Source: Microbacterium sp. 11MF
GTDB lineage: Bacteria > Actinomycetota > Actinomycetes > Actinomycetales > Microbacteriaceae
Direction: 5' to 3'
DNA length: 64,000 nt
NCBI RefSeq assembly: GCF_000383475.1
Contig: NZ_KB911459.1
Span: 1 to 64,000, forward strand
The notes under the pieces are model-generated. The model was not told where the DNA came from and did no database searches. It worked only from the letters and a program-made list of their open reading frames with translations. Made by a program: the position numbers and the translations under genes. Below are positions 62,136 through 64,000 of this stretch, in pieces (position 1 is the first letter of the stretch; every line of letters starts with the position of its first letter).

Positions 62136-62765
62136 ATGGCTCGAGTCGGAGACGAACTCATCAAGCCGATGCTGCGGGCGCTGGACGACATCCCGGTCCA
62201 CGGTCGGCAGCTCGGCGAGATGGTGCGAGGCTTGCGCGGCAAGCAGCGACGCAACCGCGACGGTGTCGAAGACATCGACACGTTCGATGTCACCTTGCGT
62301 CCGTTCAAGCGGAACAAGAAGCACGACCCGGTCGAGTACGACCGCCAGTACAACGAGCAGATGGACGCCCTGCAGCAGATGCCGCTGTCCGACTGGCTCC
62401 GCAACCGCACCGAATACCTGCAGAACGGCCGCACGCCCGACTCGCTCCGGGCGCAGGAGAACGCTCGCGCGGCTGCGCTCAAGGCAAAGATCTTGGAGCT
62501 TCGTGAGCAGGGCCAGAGCCGATCCGAAGCTGCGGAGAATGCGTCATCATGGCTTGCGACGCAAGCTGCCACTCACAGGCTGGACGGCATCGCGGGGGGC
62601 AACGTCACTGACATCTCCGGTGTCGGCGACGCTCGCATCAACTCGTCGCTGGGGTCTCAATGGCGGTCTCGCGTGGGTGACATCGACGCCGCCGTCGTCC
62701 GGTTCATCCAATCTCATCCGGGGGCGGACCTCTCCGATGTCTACATGAATGTCACCTTCAGATAG
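62136..62765 (+). CDS. putative T7SS DNase toxin C (adaptor + Ntox15-like domain)
   Basis: A 209-aa protein. Residues 1-55 are the adaptor shared with toxins A and B (DELIKPMLRALDDIPVHGRQ, then LGEMVRGLRG). The C-terminal ~145 residues resemble Ntox15, the DNase domain of Agrobacterium Tde effectors: SDWLRNRTEYLQNGR, the catalytic-type HxxD at H147-D150 (HRLDGIAGGN), GVGDARINSSLGSQWRSRV and IDAAVVRFI. The following genes look like Tdi1 immunity proteins, which supports the call. No signal peptide; secretion is presumably through the EssC-like system with carrier 2. Confidence 0.78.
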   Translation: MARVGDELIKPMLRALDDIPVHGRQLGEMVRGLRGKQRRNRDGVEDIDTFDVTLRPFKRNKKHDPVEYDRQYNEQMDALQQMPLSDWLRNRTEYLQNGRTPDSLRAQENARAAALKAKILELREQGQSRSEAAENASSWLATQAATHRLDGIAGGNVTDISGVGDARINSSLGSQWRSRVGDIDAAVVRFIQSHPGADLSDVYMNVTFR

Positions 62766-62775
62766 GTTGAAAACC

Positions 62776-63336
62776 ATGGTCCAGATCGAAGATTTCGTCG
62801 CGCACTCGCCGGTCTCGCAGGAAGTCATAGCCGCGTATCGCGACCGAGTTCCCTCGGAGATCGTCGAGATCTGGGAGCAGTACGGCTACGGCACGTTCGG
62901 TGAGGGGTTCATCCGCGTGATCAACCCTTCAGTGTTCGAGGCTGAGCTCGGTGATCGGATCGGGAAAACTCAGGGCGACGGCATCGCGATCCCCGTCATG
63001 GTGACCGCCCTGGGCGATCTCATCACCTGGGAGCCGAGCGTCGATTCACTCGTTGCGATTCTCTTCCGGAAGTTCGAAACGGTGGGTCTGGGTTCGCCCA
63101 AGACCTTCCTCGGCCTAACTCGCCTCGACGGGGCGGAGCACCTGGAAGAAGAATTCGCGTGGGACCCCTACCCGGAGGCAGTCGCCCGTCATGGGGCCGT
63201 GGAGTTCGACGAGTCATTCATCTTCGTCCCGCTGCCGTCGTTGGGTGGTGCGGGCACGGTCGATACTCTGCAGAAACGCCCCACGCTCTCGGCTATTCAG
63301 GTAATGGTCGATCTGCAGGGTCCCATCGGCCACTGA
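62776..63336 (+). CDS. Tdi1-like immunity protein (GAD-like + DUF1851)
   Basis: A 186-aa soluble protein. The N-terminal half (VIAAYRDRVPSEIVEIWEQY, then GYGTFGEGFIRVINPSVFEA) matches the GAD-like domain and the C-terminal half (FDESFIFVPLPSLGGAGTVD, LQKRPTLSAIQVMVDLQGPI) the DUF1851/Tdi1 C-terminal domain, the combination seen in antidotes of Ntox15 DNases. It starts 10 nt after toxin C; ATG 62776 is chosen because an upstream in-frame ATG (62749) lies inside the toxin gene and adds unrelated residues. It probably protects against toxin C. Confidence 0.82.
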   Translation: MVQIEDFVAHSPVSQEVIAAYRDRVPSEIVEIWEQYGYGTFGEGFIRVINPSVFEAELGDRIGKTQGDGIAIPVMVTALGDLITWEPSVDSLVAILFRKFETVGLGSPKTFLGLTRLDGAEHLEEEFAWDPYPEAVARHGAVEFDESFIFVPLPSLGGAGTVDTLQKRPTLSAIQVMVDLQGPIGH

Positions 63337-63365
63337 ATTCGACCGCCCCGGGTCGAGGCTGTCCG

Positions 63366-63389
63366 CTGGCTCGAGTCGGCGACGAAACC
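63366..63389 (+). pseudogene. possible 5' remnant of a toxin gene
   Basis: The sequence CTG-GCT-CGA-GTC-GGC-GAC-GAA reads L-A-R-V-G-D-E and matches the start of toxin C (ATG-GCT-CGA-GTC-GGA-GAC-GAA, 62136-62156) at 19 of 21 bases, one of the two differences being at the start codon. The frame then diverges and stops at 63422. It lies in the gap between two tandem immunity genes, where a toxin gene would be expected. Confidence 0.5.
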
Positions 63390-63406
63390 ACCATCGTCAT
63401 CGTCGA

Positions 63407-63412
63407 TAGGTT
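63407..63412 (+). promoter_or_regulatory. -10 box of the second Tdi1-like gene (leaderless)
   Basis: TAGGTT, 6 nt (GTGGGG), then ATG at 63419. The second immunity gene is thus probably transcribed by itself. Confidence 0.58.
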
Positions 63413-63418
63413 GTGGGG

Positions 63419-63979
63419 ATGATCGAGTTGGCTGACTTCGTCGAGCATGCACCTGTCGAACCCGACGTTGTCGCCGCGTATCGCGATCGGGTACCCCCGG
63501 AACTGGTCGAGGTTTGGGAACAGTACGGATACGGCACGTTCGGTGAGGGTTTCATCCGCGTCATCAATCCCGCCGTCTACGAGGCGGAGCTGGGGGACCG
63601 GCTCGGCAAGACCCAGGGCGACGGTATCGCGATCCCCGTCATCTTCACCGGTCTTGGCGATGTGATCACCTGGGAACCCAGTATGGGCGGCCTGATCGCG
63701 CTGATGTTCCGTAGCAATCGAGGCGCGGGTTTGGGTAAGGTGTCCAGCTTCCTGACCTTGACGCGTGCAGGCGGCGCGCGTCACCTTGCCCGTGTTCTGG
63801 ACTGGGATGTATTCCCACAAGCGGTTGCGACGCAGGGCGTACCGGACTTCGACGAATCGTTCATCTTCGTGCCGCTGCCTTCCATGGGTGGTCCGGGCAC
63901 AGTCGACACTTTGCAGAAGCGGCCGACGATCTCCGCCATCCAGGTCATGGTCGATCTCCAAGGGCCCATCGGTCACTGA
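63419..63979 (+). CDS. second Tdi1-like immunity protein (orphan copy)
   Basis: A 186-aa paralogue of the preceding gene, identical in length. Both halves are conserved (VVAAYRDRVPPELVEVWEQY, GYGTFGEGFIRVINPAVYEA; PLPSMGGPGTVDTLQKRPTI), while the middle (about 95-140) differs, which may change specificity. No complete toxin lies directly upstream, so it is an orphan antidote against a lost or a foreign toxin. ATG 63419 is chosen from the -10 box; GTG 63413 is an alternative. The sequence ends 21 nt after the stop. Confidence 0.8.
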   Translation: MIELADFVEHAPVEPDVVAAYRDRVPPELVEVWEQYGYGTFGEGFIRVINPAVYEAELGDRLGKTQGDGIAIPVIFTGLGDVITWEPSMGGLIALMFRSNRGAGLGKVSSFLTLTRAGGARHLARVLDWDVFPQAVATQGVPDFDESFIFVPLPSMGGPGTVDTLQKRPTISAIQVMVDLQGPIGH

Positions 63980-64000
63980 TCGACCACATCTGGGTTCTTC

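Overview
This window is a high-GC actinobacterial chromosome segment, most likely Microbacteriaceae and probably Microbacterium or a close relative. The evidence is a 16S-23S-5S operon without spacer tRNAs, the actinobacterial insert in 23S domain III, GTG/TTG starts, very many TANNNT -10 boxes placed 6-7 nt before start codons (leaderless genes), and actinobacterial neighbourhoods such as perM-purN-purH and guaB3/guaA. All calls are by reading; no database search was run.

Layout. 1-5.5 kb: one complete rRNA operon with its leader and terminator. 5.5-11.4 kb: an ABC-F ATPase, then guaB3, a SURF1-like protein, a DUF3817 membrane protein and guaA. 11.5-18.9 kb: an orphan histidine kinase, an intergenic block of two nested palindromes, a Bax-inhibitor-1-like protein, a glycerophosphodiesterase, an MFS transporter with a structured leader, and an ABC exporter pair. 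19-28.5 kb: a secreted S8 protease, a lipoprotein, DUF1684 and DoxX-like genes, an atypical tRNA-like gene, a membrane Ser/Thr kinase, a family 2 glycosyltransferase and a FUSC-like protein. 28.5-42.3 kb: pcrA, an SseB-like protein, a LigD-type polymerase and a separate LigD-type ligase flanking an AI-2E-type membrane protein, an acyl-CoA dehydrogenase with a TetR regulator and a clear operator, an FAD/Rieske oxidoreductase, a small membrane protein, a NarL-type two-component pair and a phosphotransferase. 42.4-49.8 kb: sucCD, a purine permease, perM, purN and purH.

49.9-64 kb is the most interesting part: a type VII secretion-linked polymorphic toxin island. At its centre is a 1531-residue EssC/EccC-like ATPase with an N-terminal FHA domain, two membrane helices and three ATPase modules. 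Upstream of it are an RDD+FHA membrane protein and an unknown 290-residue protein. Two nearly identical WXG100-like, CpnT-N-terminus-like carrier genes flank this core, and each starts a toxin module. Module 1: carrier, toxin A, two related immunity candidates, then toxin B and a third immunity candidate. Module 2: carrier, a toxin with an Ntox15-like HxxD DNase domain, and two tandem Tdi1-like immunity genes separated by what looks like the 5' stub of a lost toxin gene. All three toxins share a short N-terminal adaptor but carry different C-termini. This suggests a split form of CpnT in which carrier and toxin are separate proteins and toxins are exchanged behind a fixed adaptor. The rest of the secretion machine is not in the window.
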